64,000 nucleotides of DNA from contig NC_061865.1 in the NCBI RefSeq assembly GCF_907164915.1, forward strand, positions 56,750,587-56,814,586, in the 5' to 3' direction. Made by a program: the position numbers and the translations under genes. This stretch comes from Impatiens glandulifera (taxonomy: Eukaryota > Streptophyta > Magnoliopsida > Ericales > Balsaminaceae). The notes beneath the pieces were generated by a model. The model had not been told where the DNA came from, ran no database searches, and saw nothing but the letters and a program-made list of their open reading frames with translations. This document shows, piece by piece, positions 24,111-34,635 of this stretch (positions are counted from its first letter, which is position 1; every line of letters starts with the position of its first letter).

Positions 24111-24984
24111 ACTAGTATCCACCGATCCCTCTTTCACCGTATTTTCCTTTTATGTAACGTTCATCACCTTCTATCTCTCTAACTTTAACACCACAAACCC
24201 CAAATTAAAAATGCCTCAGGCCACGCGAGCCCAAGTGCGCAGCCATATCTCAAAATGGAGAGAGTAACGCCCAGGTTGGATGAAGGGACACATGTCGACC
24301 AACACGGAAAGATTGTAGACGGAATTTCCTAAGTCCCTCCCAACGCATGTTTGCGGTCCGACTTCGTCTTCTTTCCCGATACTAAGGATAATCATGGTCG
24401 TTTTTTTTGAAAATCAGTCAATGTTTATATTTGTCCATATTCAACCAAATTGAATGATTCAAAAGTCCAAATGACCATCATAGTCTCACGATATTTCCCC
24501 CTTAGCCGAATCATTATCTATATAGATTGAATTCAGCTTACTACCATTAATGGTATTTTGTCCGGAATTTGACCGACTCAGACCAGTAATTGACTTCCGC
24601 ATGCTACAGAAGTGATGGCTTAGTGAAAACAAAGAGTAAAAACCAAGTCATACATCATCAATCAAGCTCCATCAAAACCACCATTAAATTATTTTCAAAG
24701 TTTTACATTTTTTTTGAAAATCTTGTATAGAGAGCTTCTATGCTAGCTCAAGTTTAGTTCATCTAAAAGTTTCAACAATGCTTTAAAAATGTTCTTCTTA
24801 AATATTTAACAATTGGATCTGGAGTCAGCTTGAGTGTTCTACCACCCATATCTTAGTTAAATATATGTTGATCTATTCTATAAAGATAAACATGGAACTC
24901 AAAATATCCTAATGAAATAAAAAGAAATGAAATGGTAGGAAAAAATGTGATTGAAAATGTACATTAATTAAATTATTATACTAA
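24111..24984. other. Intergenic stretch, some transposon-like debris
   Basis: 24190-24400 is less AT-rich than its surroundings (GCCTCAGGCCACGCGAGCCC) and may belong to the decayed element to its left. I recognise no domain. The remainder is ordinary AT-rich DNA. Confidence 0.4.
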
Positions 24985-24989
24985 ACTTT

Positions 24990-25260
24990 AATCATGACAT
25001 AAACGACAAACAAATAAAATTATTAAATTGAGTTATATCATCGAGACATAAACGACAACATATAAGATTGCTAACTTAAGCTATGTCATCAATGCACAAA
25101 CGGGCAAAATTTAAGATTGTTGTTAATTTAAGCTATGTCAAATTGTTATTAACTTAAGCTATGTCATGAAGACACAAAGGACAACCTATAAGATTGTTAA
25201 CTTAAGCTATGTAATCAAGACATAAACGATAACAAATTTGGCACACAATGAGAACATTTT
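24990..25260 (+). repeat. NAC-upstream minisatellite, copy A
   Basis: About five imperfect units of roughly 45-55 bp built from AAGATTGTTAACTTAAGCTATGT-like and CATCAAGACATAAACGACAA-like words. Equivalent arrays lie upstream of the other three NAC genes. It ends about 500 bp before the start codon of gene A. Confidence 0.75.
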
Positions 25261-25672
25261 AGAATCACAAGATTCAAATTGGACAAAATTCAATATGGAA
25301 ATTTCAAACTATATGTGAAATTAGAAGGTTTCCAAATTATTTACAGATTAATTAGTCAAACAAACTACATTATAATTTTAAATTTTAACGTCATAACTTT
25401 TAAAAAGATATTATGCTCGATTAATTAACTAATTTAATGTTTCAAAATATATATATAATATAATCATTTTTTAAAAATAATGTAAAACAAAGAAAGACCT
25501 TTTATTGATGGATATTAAAAAAAAAAAAAAGTAGAACTTTTGACATGGATCATACATATATGGTAAATCTCATTAAAGAAAGTGGTTTTTGACTTTTTTT
25601 TGAGAGTTGGTCACACCAAATAGATTTGGTGAATATGTGGTGAATCTTGTAAAATATTGCTTCCACCATTAT

Positions 25673-25680
25673 TATAAATA
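25673..25680 (+). promoter_or_regulatory. TATA box of NAC gene A
   Basis: TATAAATA, 89 bp before the ATG, followed by a pyrimidine-rich leader (TTCTTCTTTCTTTGG). The position is typical for plant core promoters and is conserved in A'. Confidence 0.75.
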
Positions 25681-25768
25681 TTGATCACCATGTTTTCACA
25701 ACACTCACTTCTGTCTTAATTCTTCTTTCTTTGGATCTCCTTCTCGATCTGATCAGTACGTTGTTTCA

Positions 25769-26572
25769 ATGGAGAATCTCAAGTTTGTCAAGGATGGTGT
25801 CTCAGTGAGTCTTCCTACTGGTTTTAAGTTTGAACCCAGTGATGAAGAGCTCATTCTCCATTACCTGCACAATAAGGTCATGTCTCTCCCATTGCCCGAT
25901 GACAATATTATACCCGATTTCGAAGTCTGGAAATCGGATCCATGGGATATGCCAGGTACGTACATTGTTAGCATTCTTGATTTTCTGTCTATGAATTTGG
26001 AATTATATAATCTTTTCCGGCGCAGGTGATTCTGAGAAATATCGCCACTTCTTCAGCATGGCTTATAATGAATCCGTGAACCCAAATGGGGACATCCCCA
26101 ACAGCTACGGCTACTGGAGGCCCACAGGATTCGACATACCAATCACGGTTACTAAGGGATTTGAGTTCATTTTTGCAATGAAGAAAATCCTTTCCTTTTA
26201 CAGAGGAAACTCTCCCAACGGTACCCAGACGGATTGGATAATGCATGAATATCGCCTGCCTGCAGCTTCCCCTGCCGCCGCCGCCGCCCACGTTTCGGCG
26301 GTCAATCCCTTCAAAAAGATCAAGCTTTCGGAGGTACCCATGTTTCCTATGATCTTAAACCTTAAATCTTGATCACATGCATCTAATCAATTTGGGAAAT
26401 GTAAATTGTACAGAGCTCAGATGAAGCCGCGACCGCCATGGACAAGTACTGGGTGCTGATCAAGATTTTTAGGAAGAAGAATGAGAGGAAGAAGGAGGTG
26501 AAGAAGGTGGTGAAAATGCCGTTCATCTCAGGTCGGAACTCTGCTCCTGCTTCGTCAAGCAACAAACCTTAG
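25769..26572 (+). CDS. NAC transcription factor type A (NAC083/VNI2-like)
   Basis: Three exons, 25769-25955, 26026-26333 and 26414-26572, give 217 residues. The protein is almost only a NAC domain. Subdomain A reads LPTGFKFEPSDEELILHYL (15-33; usual LPPGFRFHPTDEEL), and exon 1 ends in DPWDMPG (57-63). The DNA-contact strand reads GYWRPTGFDIPI (91-102), where the usual sequence is close to GYWKATGxDKxI. TDWIMHEYRL (131-140) is canonical. An Ala run (146-150) precedes subdomain E (YWVLIKIFRKKNERKK), which also looks like a nuclear signal. The Met-Glu-Asn-Leu-Lys-Phe-Val-Lys start resembles Arabidopsis NAC083/VNI2. There is no long activation tail, as most NAC proteins would have. Expected role: DNA-binding or dimerising regulator in the nucleus, but altered contact residues make normal DNA binding doubtful. 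Both introns are short, as in the other copies. Confidence 0.9.
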
Positions 26573-27839
26573 CACTTGTAGGGTTCTTGATTTTAATAAA
26601 AGGGGGATGGATGATTATGGGACTCGTCACAATTAGCAAGTATAAAAAATAAATCAATTGGAGGGTAATTCATGTGTTTCTTCTTTTAAGAGATTATTAT
26701 ATTAGCTTTATTTCAATAATTCGAAATTTGTTTTTAGATAGAGTCTTTTATGTGCATGCATTAGCAAGTATTTATATCCAATTAATTATTTTTAAAATAA
26801 TTACAATAAAATTAGATCAATTGAGATTTCATACCTCCATCATCTTATCAAGAGGAAAAAAAATTAGAAATAAAAAATTTAAAAGTTGTAAAAAGTAACT
26901 AAACTTAATTAATATACCACCTTTTCTCTATTAAAAAATATGTATATTATATTAACATTGATTTTTATTTTGAAAATCCTTTATTTATTTATTATTATTA
27001 TTTAATAAATTTATGATGTCAATAAAGACTTCTCACTTTAATTTAAATTTTTTTAATAAAAAAATAAAATGTGAAGATTCCTAATGAAATATAAATCACT
27101 CAATATAAAGTTCAGTTTTTAAATATAATAATCTATCATATTAATTATATTAGAATTTCCAAAGTATTATAATAATCTCTTGTTCACACTAGCTAGCTAG
27201 TTATCATAGTACAAAACAAAGATTCATGTCTTATCTTTATGATGAGATTATTACTAATAGTTGAGTCAACAAAGCTTAGGTGTTATCTTTTATCATTAGA
27301 TTATTACTAATACTTGTTGTCTCAAAAAGTCTATAAACAATAATTAAAAGATTTTGTATTCTAGAGATACTTACATATCAATGAGGTATATTTGGTTCTA
27401 AATAAATAAAATACATTTATTTAGTTCAAACTAAAATTTTAATTCCATCATTTTACAAATCTTAAATTCAATATTATTTTCTCTCATATCATTTTTGTGT
27501 CTATCATGCGTAGACAACTCTTGTTATTTTTTATTATACATGCATCATTTAAAAACATAATAATAGATGTGGCATAATTTTTAAGAGATAAAAAAAATGA
27601 GAATAGATTTAACATAAATTGTATCCACTTGAGTCTATTGGTTTTCATCTCTTTGTAACTTTTAATTTTATTAGAAATTTGTAAATCTTATAACTTTTTA
27701 GTAACTCCTTGATTTCTATAAATTTCTTTTAATTGAAATATGATATACATAAAATATATTCTTAATACATAGCTCTATAAGCTTCTTTAATCTTATTTAT
27801 TGTTATAATATTATCTCTATTAACTTGGTATAGAGCATT
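26573..27839. other. 3' flank of NAC gene A
   Basis: AT-rich 3' UTR and flank without genes. The segments TTCACACTAG...TTATCATAGTACAAAAC (27184-27220) and AGGTATATTTGGTTCTA (27384-27400) recur downstream of gene B and in the C relic, so they mark an ancestral NAC 3' flank. Confidence 0.7.
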
Positions 27840-28790
27840 ATTCGGTTTTAGCAAACCTAGGTAAACATGGATTTATTTTGCATTTTCTTCTACTTCAACT
27901 ACTTATCTACTCCACAATCTCACATCCATTAAACATTATCACAAAAACTTTATTCTTTAGAAATTTCAAATTTTATCTACCCTAAAAGGTTATGGTCTCT
28001 ATCCTTATGTTACTAGAGTTAATTCTTCCCCTCAAGCTTTTCTCGAGATCAATGTCGTTAACAGATTTAGTGTCCTCACTCAAAATCTTGTTTTTATCAT
28101 CTGGGAGGAAGAAGATGAGAGGATCTTTCATGACTTCTCTCCAACCTATCAAAATCCCTCCATGCCCAAGTAGTTGGTGAATCGTGCATCACATCTAAAG
28201 TCATCTAATGTGCTTTAGAACGCACATTATCTTTTCAATCCCAAACCCGTCTAATGCAACTTCGTCTCCAGCTCCAAATGATAAAGAAAGGATCACTTCC
28301 GATGGCTACATACCTACATAAAATAAATAAATCACTGATAGTCTCGTGGGTGTTAGATAAAGCACATCTCAACAAGATTTCATCATGTATATTTTAGAAA
28401 GACTTGGTCTTAAATACGAGTCACTCACCGTAGCCGTAACAACTCGCACTTATCCCATCATCATCGAAGACCTTTAGGGAATACTTCTTACACATGAGAT
28501 TTTCCTTGAATCACCATATTCCAACTCTATAAATCGGATCGAGAGGATCTTTTAAAGGTCCATCCAATTTTTCACACTCAACCTGCTTATGCTACTGGGT
28601 TGGGGGTTCTTTAACTACTAGATTTTTTTTGAGAACGCTTCAACTACTAGATTTATATTTTGGGTCGCGGGACTAGTGGGCTCAACATAAATAAAATACA
28701 ATGTCAATTGTGTTACTATTTTGGTCACAAAGCTAATATTTGTCGGTCCAGTATATTTTTTTCAAATTTACAATTTTACGAGACATTCGA
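27840..28790 (+). mobile_element. Relic of a copia gag gene, shared by blocks A and A'
   Basis: Translations in several frames show copia gag words in order: LRLQLQMIKKGSLPMATYLHKI (about 28258-28325; only loosely in one frame), LERLGLKYESLTVAV (28400-28440), THEIFLES, and a CCHC knuckle CQLCYYFGHKANIC at 28697-28738. Many stops and frameshifts interrupt it, and no LTRs, protease or pol follow. The insertion predates duplication of the block, because A' carries the same relic. Confidence 0.7.
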
Positions 28791-29007
28791 TTGAAACTTG
28801 TCGAAGTCGTAAAAACTAAAATTCTATGGAACACTCTGCATTTACCTATTTATGACTCGGCCTGATATCCCAACTCTAGTACTAAAGACCATCCATAACG
28901 AATCTTGACAATTTTAGTATCTCAACTCTCTATAATGGTAAATAAACTATTAAAATGGGTTGCGGTAATATCTTCTTATTTTTTATATTAGACAATCATT
29001 TATTCAT

Positions 29008-29170
29008 TGTACTGGATAAGTACTGGGTGCTGATCAAGGTTTTTCGTAAAAAGAATGAGAGGAAGAAGACGGTGAAGAAGGAGGTCGAAATCTCTCCTAC
29101 CCATGAACCAGATTGTCAAGAAGAAACCAGCAGCAGCAGCAAGAAGAAGCAAGAAACCTTAGTATCTTAG
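29008..29170 (+). pseudogene. NAC relic C: exon 3 only
   Basis: The sequence from GGATAAGTACTGGGTGCTG onward encodes a NAC subdomain E tail (KYWVLIKVFRKKNERKK), then SPTHEPDCQEE, a short Ser run and a Lys-rich end, stopping at TAG 29168-29170. The first half resembles type A (NERKK) and the second half type B (PTHEPDxQEE), so it appears closer to the ancestral tail than either. Exons 1 and 2 are absent: sequence to the left belongs to block A. It is followed by NAC-like 3' flank (TTAGGGTTCTTGATT). It cannot make a NAC domain. Confidence 0.85.
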
Positions 29171-31226
29171 GGTTCTTGATTAATATAATTATGTAATTGG
29201 TATGTGGATGAAAATAAATCAAGTGTAATTCTGGACTTTGTTATTTCTTTAAGAAATTAATATATAATATTTATTTTAATTCAAAATTTGGTCTCATATT
29301 ACTCTTTTATGTGCATTAACAAGTATATATTTATATCAAATTAATTATTCATTAAATTAACTACTAACAATAAAATTAGATCAATAGAGAGTTCTTACTT
29401 CCATCATCTTATCAAGAGAAAAAAAAATATAAAATTGTAAAAAGTATCTAAACTCAGTTAATATTCATTAAAATATATTAACATTGATTTAATTTTGAAA
29501 ACCCTTTATTTATTTATTATTATTTAATAAATTTATGAAGTTAATAGAGACTTCTCACTTTAATTTAAATGTTTTTAATAAAAAATAAAATGTGAAGATT
29601 CCTAATGAAATTATAAATCAAATCTATTATATAATTTGCTAGGTTAGATTCTAAACTGTAGATAATATCTACGGTAAATTACATTAACGGATTGATTTAT
29701 TAATTTTTATGTAATTTATACATTGAATATGGTATAACATAGTACCTACTTATACCTATTACAAAATGTATAAACATTTATAAATTTTTTTAATTCCCTT
29801 CACCTCTTTAATTTTATAAAATTATTAAAATTTTAATTTTTTTTAATTATATTTTAAAATATAATAATAATAAAATATAACTAATATTTTTAATTTTATT
29901 TAAATGTATTTAATTTTCTAATTTAAATAATAATACTAATAATAAATGTGCAATTAAATATATATTTTTTATATTTTTATTATTTCGATAGAAAAAATAT
30001 ATTATTCTAAGTATAATTAACAAATAATGTTAATTAAAAATATAAATTTATTAAAATTTTAATTTCTTTATTATATTTTAAAATATAATAATAATAAACT
30101 ATAACTAAATATTATTATTATTATTATTATTAATTAATACAACTTATATTTATATAATTTATTTTTTGAAACTAAATATAATTATACATTCTAATTTTAA
30201 ATATTATTTTATTAAATTATTATTATTATTTTTTAAAAACAATTAATATATAAATTTTAAAAATATAAAAATATTTATAATAATATATAAAATTTAAAAA
30301 TAATTACTAAATATTAATTAATATATAAATATGTTTTATTTATATAATTATATAAGTTAAATTATATATAAAATAATGTAAACCATATAATATAATTATT
30401 TATTTAAAAAATATATTTATACGATGATTAAATATTTTTAAAATAATTTTAATATAATTAATAATAAAAATTACTTATAAGTTAAATATTAAAATAACAA
30501 TTAAAAATAATTTATATAAAGGTAAAACAGTGTTTTACCTTTCTTACTCAAATTTTACATTACCAACCAAACACAATATAATAAAACTTATATAGTTTAT
30601 ACCTATTATATATTCTCAACAAAATACTAATAACTTATATAATTTATACTTCTTAATACCTCCTACAATTTATACCCCTTTATAGTTTATACCTATATAA
30701 CTAGTATAATATACCAAACACTACTTAAACTAGCATGTATCTCGTGCATTTGCACGAATAATAATATAAAAAACCGTGAAAAAATATTACGGTAAAAATG
30801 TGATAACATTTTTAATTTTATTTTTAACCGTTTTAAGTTTATGGGCAGGTCAACCAACAATTCGACTCAAGTATCAATTTACTCTTACATTGCAGAACGA
30901 TCTCTAAAACAATTGATACAGTTTGATTCATCAACTCAATTAGTTTGACTTTCAGAGTCCACTTCTTCTCCATACTACGAATGAAAAGAAAAATATAAAT
31001 ACTACCATTAAAGTAGCCTATGCAAAACTTACTATATCTATATGAATTGTGTCTTCTATATCTATAAATATGACATAATTCTTCCATTATTACTCACTAA
31101 TAATAGTGAAATATATAGCGTAAAGTCAAAAGAGAATTATGACCGATTAAAAACCATTGATGAACCACTACGTTCATCAAATTTGCTGTTGAATTTAAAA
31201 TAGAAAATGTTATTATCCTAGTTGGT
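29171..31226. other. NAC-C 3' flank followed by very AT-rich insert
   Basis: 29171-29640 parallels the 3' flank of gene A (AGAAATTAATATATAA, CATCTTATCAAGAGAAAA, TGTGAAGATTCCTAATGAAAT). From about 29640 to 31220 the DNA is extremely AT-rich with words such as TTTATACCTATTA at both ends (29745-29775 and 30595-30690). It interrupts the flank and is probably an inserted non-autonomous element. A 14-bp hairpin word CGTGCATTTGCACG lies at 30741-30754. A partial SINE body copy lies at about 30805-30900. No genes. Confidence 0.5.
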
Positions 31227-31422
31227 TAAAGGGTTGTACTTGTTTTGTTAAGTTGTAAGTTCGAATCATACCTATAGTATTTTTAATTTTATTTTTAACC
31301 GTTTTAAGTTTATGGGCGGGTCAACCCACAATTTGACCCAAATATACATTTACTCTCACATATATATCCAAATTAACCACCGCTCTTGACTCGACAATCC
31401 GAACATTTTAAAAATTAAGCAT

Positions 31423-31426
<4 letters not shown>
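31227..31426 (+). mobile_element. tRNA-derived SINE, copy 1
   Basis: Starts with a tRNA-like D-arm/A-box region (AGTTGGTTAAAGGG), then a B-box (AAGTTCGAATCATACC) about 40 bp later. A non-tRNA body follows (TAACCGTTTTAAGTTTATGG, GGGTCAACCCACAATTTGAC), ending in an AT tail. A second copy in opposite orientation at 37915-38150 shares both ends, which supports a discrete mobile unit. Confidence 0.55.

Positions 31427-31475
<49 letters not shown>
31427..31475. repeat. (TA)n microsatellite
   Basis: About 49 bp of TA at the tail of SINE copy 1. Confidence 0.9.
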
Positions 31476-31481
<6 letters not shown>

Positions 31482-31504
31482 GACTTTATAATATATTAAA
31501 ATAA

Positions 31505-31960
31505 TTTATTTCTCACACTAGTTATCATGGTACAAGTTTCCGTTGCATTATCATATGATTATGACTAAGGTCTGGTTTATTATGATTTTTTTTAAAAACT
31601 TAAGATAGAGAAAAATTAAATGATTGGTGATGATTTTGAGTAAGTAATAATTATTTTTTGGTAAAAAAATTAAAGAATATTGATATATATATAAATAAAA
31701 TATAAATTAATAATTTAAATTAGAGGATATTTTAGTATTTTGGTTAATGAAATAATTGATTTAATTGATGAAAAATAATTGATTGGAAAATTAAAAAAAA
31801 CAAAAAAAAAAACAAGGACTAAGCCTAATACTTGTAGACTCAAAAAGTCTTTAAAAAATAGTGTGAGATTTTGTATGGCAGAGATAGACTTACATAACAA
31901 TAAGGTATGTTTGGTTCTAGTTAAATAAAATACCTTCATTCAGTTCAAACTAGCATCATT
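31505..31960 (+). other. NAC-C 3' flank, second displaced piece
   Basis: Collinear with 43384-43620 (downstream of gene B) and 27184-27480 (downstream of gene A): shared words TCACACTAGTTATCATGGTACAA, ACTTGTAGACTCAAAAAGTCT, AAGGTATGTTTGGTTCTAG and TTCAGTTCAAACTA. It continues the relic that begins at 29008. Non-coding. Confidence 0.65.
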
Positions 31961-32951
31961 TTACGAACATGAAATTCAATTGTCAAATTAAAAAAATTAG
32001 CTGTGTAAACATTAAAAATCAACATTTCAATTATAATAATAAAATAATTATTTTTAATTATTTTTAATAAATAAAATTAAAATAATTAATTCTATGACTA
32101 AAAACCTATTTAAAATAATTAATCAGTGTGTTAATTAATCAAATTAATTAGGGGTTATGGCCAAAATAAAATTGTTTGTGATAAATGATATACTCATATT
32201 ATCTCAAAATAGTTTTAAAAAAATTTAAAAAACAAAAATAAATAAATTGGATGAATTATTGTATCTATTTCATCTAATTAAAGAATTATTTATTTAAATG
32301 TTTAAAAAATAAAAAAACAGGTAAAATATTTGACATATTTATTTTAATATTTTATATATTTAAAAAAAATCAAAATTAAAATCAAAGGGTGAGAGAAAAA
32401 TCAATTTCAATCAAACTCTTAAGGTTTTAAAATAAAAATTAAATCTGTAATCGAGTGTAGCTGAAAACAGAAGAAAATGTTGCAGTAGGAACCACATCCA
32501 TTGAATGAACGTTGAGACTGCATCCTACGCCTCAGAGCGCTCCTCGGAGACCGTTGTAACGAATTAGCGCTCGCCTGAGACGCAGAGGAACAACTAACAC
32601 GGACGTTAGCCCCATCCATCCGAGCATTGACAAAACGCCAAGCGCCAATGGAACACCAACAAAATGCCTAAACACGCCTTAAACAACGTTGTTTTGACCT
32701 CCGATCTTCTTCTTCTGCGCGACACTGAGCAAATAACCTTAAAGATATGTGGTTGATTTTGTCAAGTTGGAACTCAACCATTTCGGCTCATTTAAAGCCT
32801 AAAATGATTACCCTACGATGATGATCATTTCAATCTATCAAAATAGGGATAAATCATCTATATTCCAACGACTTAAGCCAAGAACAACCAAATCCATTAA
32901 TGGCTTTTGGCCGATTCATGCCACTAGAAGCCTCCACCGACTTAGATTAGC

Positions 32952-32959
32952 TATAAATA
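32952..32959 (+). promoter_or_regulatory. TATA-like box of the insertion
   Basis: TATAAATA followed by CCCCCAAGTCG and a leader of about 180 bp ending in a splice-donor-like AGGTAAGATT. It resembles a Pol II start in a retroelement LTR or a non-coding transcript. Confidence 0.4.
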
Positions 32960-33779
32960 CCCCCAAGTCGTTCCCAAACGAGAGAATCCAATCTCCTCTC
33001 TCAAATCACGATTTTACATAATTCTGCCATTTAAGCTCAAAGATTTTGGATTTTTCGAAAATCCGTTTGAAGCCTTAAAGCTTGAATCTGTGCATTTAGA
33101 AAGCTTCCTTAAGGATCAATAAGTGTTCTCCAGGTAAGATTCCAATCACCCTCTAATTTATATATACAGTTTAAATTTAAATATTTTATATTTTAAATTA
33201 CATAAGCTTGCATGCTTGTTGTTTATGATGTTTTATGGATGGAAATCGATCATAAGATCATTTAGAAACTATCTTGATAGGATAGAACTGATCAATCAAT
33301 CTAAATAATAAAAACACAAATTAAAAATTTCAAAATCAAAAAACGGGTTTGCTATTCTTGGGTTAATTATGTTGAATCACATCCCAGAAAACTTCCCAAC
33401 ATAATTGTAATAATGGGCAACAGTTTGGATCATGTTTAATCAAAATAAAAAATTTCAAAAATAAATTGAAAATTTTGAGTTATTGAATTGGTCAAAACGA
33501 ACGACAGTGTTCTTGTTTTGGTACAAATCAAGTATATGTAGTATAAGGAAGCTATTGGATAACTCCTTACACTTCAAAACATTTTTAAAATAAAAAACTC
33601 GATTTTTTATCACAAACTATTTTGATCAAATTGATCATCATCCAGGTTGATTCATACCTTGAGATGATGATCAACATGTTCTTAAGAGTTTTATGAAACT
33701 ACCCAAACCCTTGGATCAAGAATTCAAGCTAAAAAAACGAATTAAAAAATGAACCTTTGATGTTCTTGAGGACCGAGGA

Positions 33780-34340
33780 TTGTTGGCTTAGGACCTAGAG
33801 GTATGACCGATGATACTTGGTCCGGACCGAACCGTAGGTTCGAGAGGTCCGACCGATGTTCTTTAGCTAGGACCGAGAAATCCGACCGATGATATTAACC
33901 TATGACCGAGAGGTCCGACCTTGGGACCGAGACTCCCTAACCCTAAGACTAATAATCTTAAACCTAGGATCGAGAGTCCCAACCCTATGACCGAAATTTA
34001 TAACCTTGGGACCGAGACTCCCTAACCCTAGGACCGAGAATCCTAACCTTAAGACTGAGAGTCCTAACCCTAATACCGAGAGTTCTAACCCCATGACCTA
34101 TAGCTAGCCCAAGACCAAGATTTTTATACGCCTCGACCGAGAAACTTAGCCCCAAGCTAACCCAAGATTGATAGGTTTTTACACCTAGACCGGTAAGATC
34201 AGCCAAGGACCGAGAGTCCTTAGCACCTCGACCGAGGAACTTCGACACTCCGACCGAAGATCCCGAACCTCGACCCGAACCGAGAGTTTTTTGACCTCGA
34301 CCGATAAAAACAAACCCTAGCCTTAGGACTCCGGTCTTGG
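33780..34340. repeat. GACCGAGAGTCC minisatellite with CCTAACCCTA spacers
   Basis: Some twenty irregular units of about 20-25 bp: core (A/G)GACCGAGAGTCC or its variants (GACCGAGACTCC, TACCGAGAGTTC), separated by CTAACCCTA or GACCGATGAT-type spacers. Open frames of Leu-Gly-Leu type on the minus strand are by-products of the periodicity. Confidence 0.8.
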
Positions 34341-34635
34341 CCTGTTTGGTTCCACTTTTCAAAATCCAAAACTATTTTATAATTTTTGGATTCCAAATCA
34401 TTTTCTAAAAATCTCGAAAAATTAGAATATGCATTTTAAATATTTTGGGATATTTCCACAAAATATTTCAACAAAGGCTCGTTTGTTGTTTATTTCTAAA
34501 CCCTAATTACTTTAAAAATGATTGATATTCTTTAACTGTTTCCACACTAGTTATCATCTGCAACTGGTACCATTATTTAAATATTGTTGTTTTAATATTT
34601 TAAATAAAGTTAAAACCTAAAATCGTGACTATGAC

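Larger units (their letters stand above)
24985..29007 (+). repeat. Segmental duplication block A (partner 53340-57470, inverted)
   Basis: Covers the upstream minisatellite, promoter, NAC gene A, its 3' flank and a copia gag relic. All of it is matched in reverse complement by block A'. On the right, similarity stops at about 29007, where block A continues into a NAC exon 3 relic while A' continues into different DNA and then copia element 2. Confidence 0.85.

Noticed and set aside
26058..26372. Open frame starting at an internal Met of NAC gene A (and equivalents in the other copies)
   Set aside because: It is exon 2 plus intron read-through; the spliced model starting at 25769 gives the full NAC domain.
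33940..34090. Interstitial telomere repeat
   Set aside because: CCTAACCCTA occurs only as spacer words, without consecutive CCCTAAA units.
33900..34362. Minus-strand Leu/Gly/Ser-rich open frames
   Set aside because: They are products of the CCGAGAG minisatellite periodicity and have no domain or promoter.
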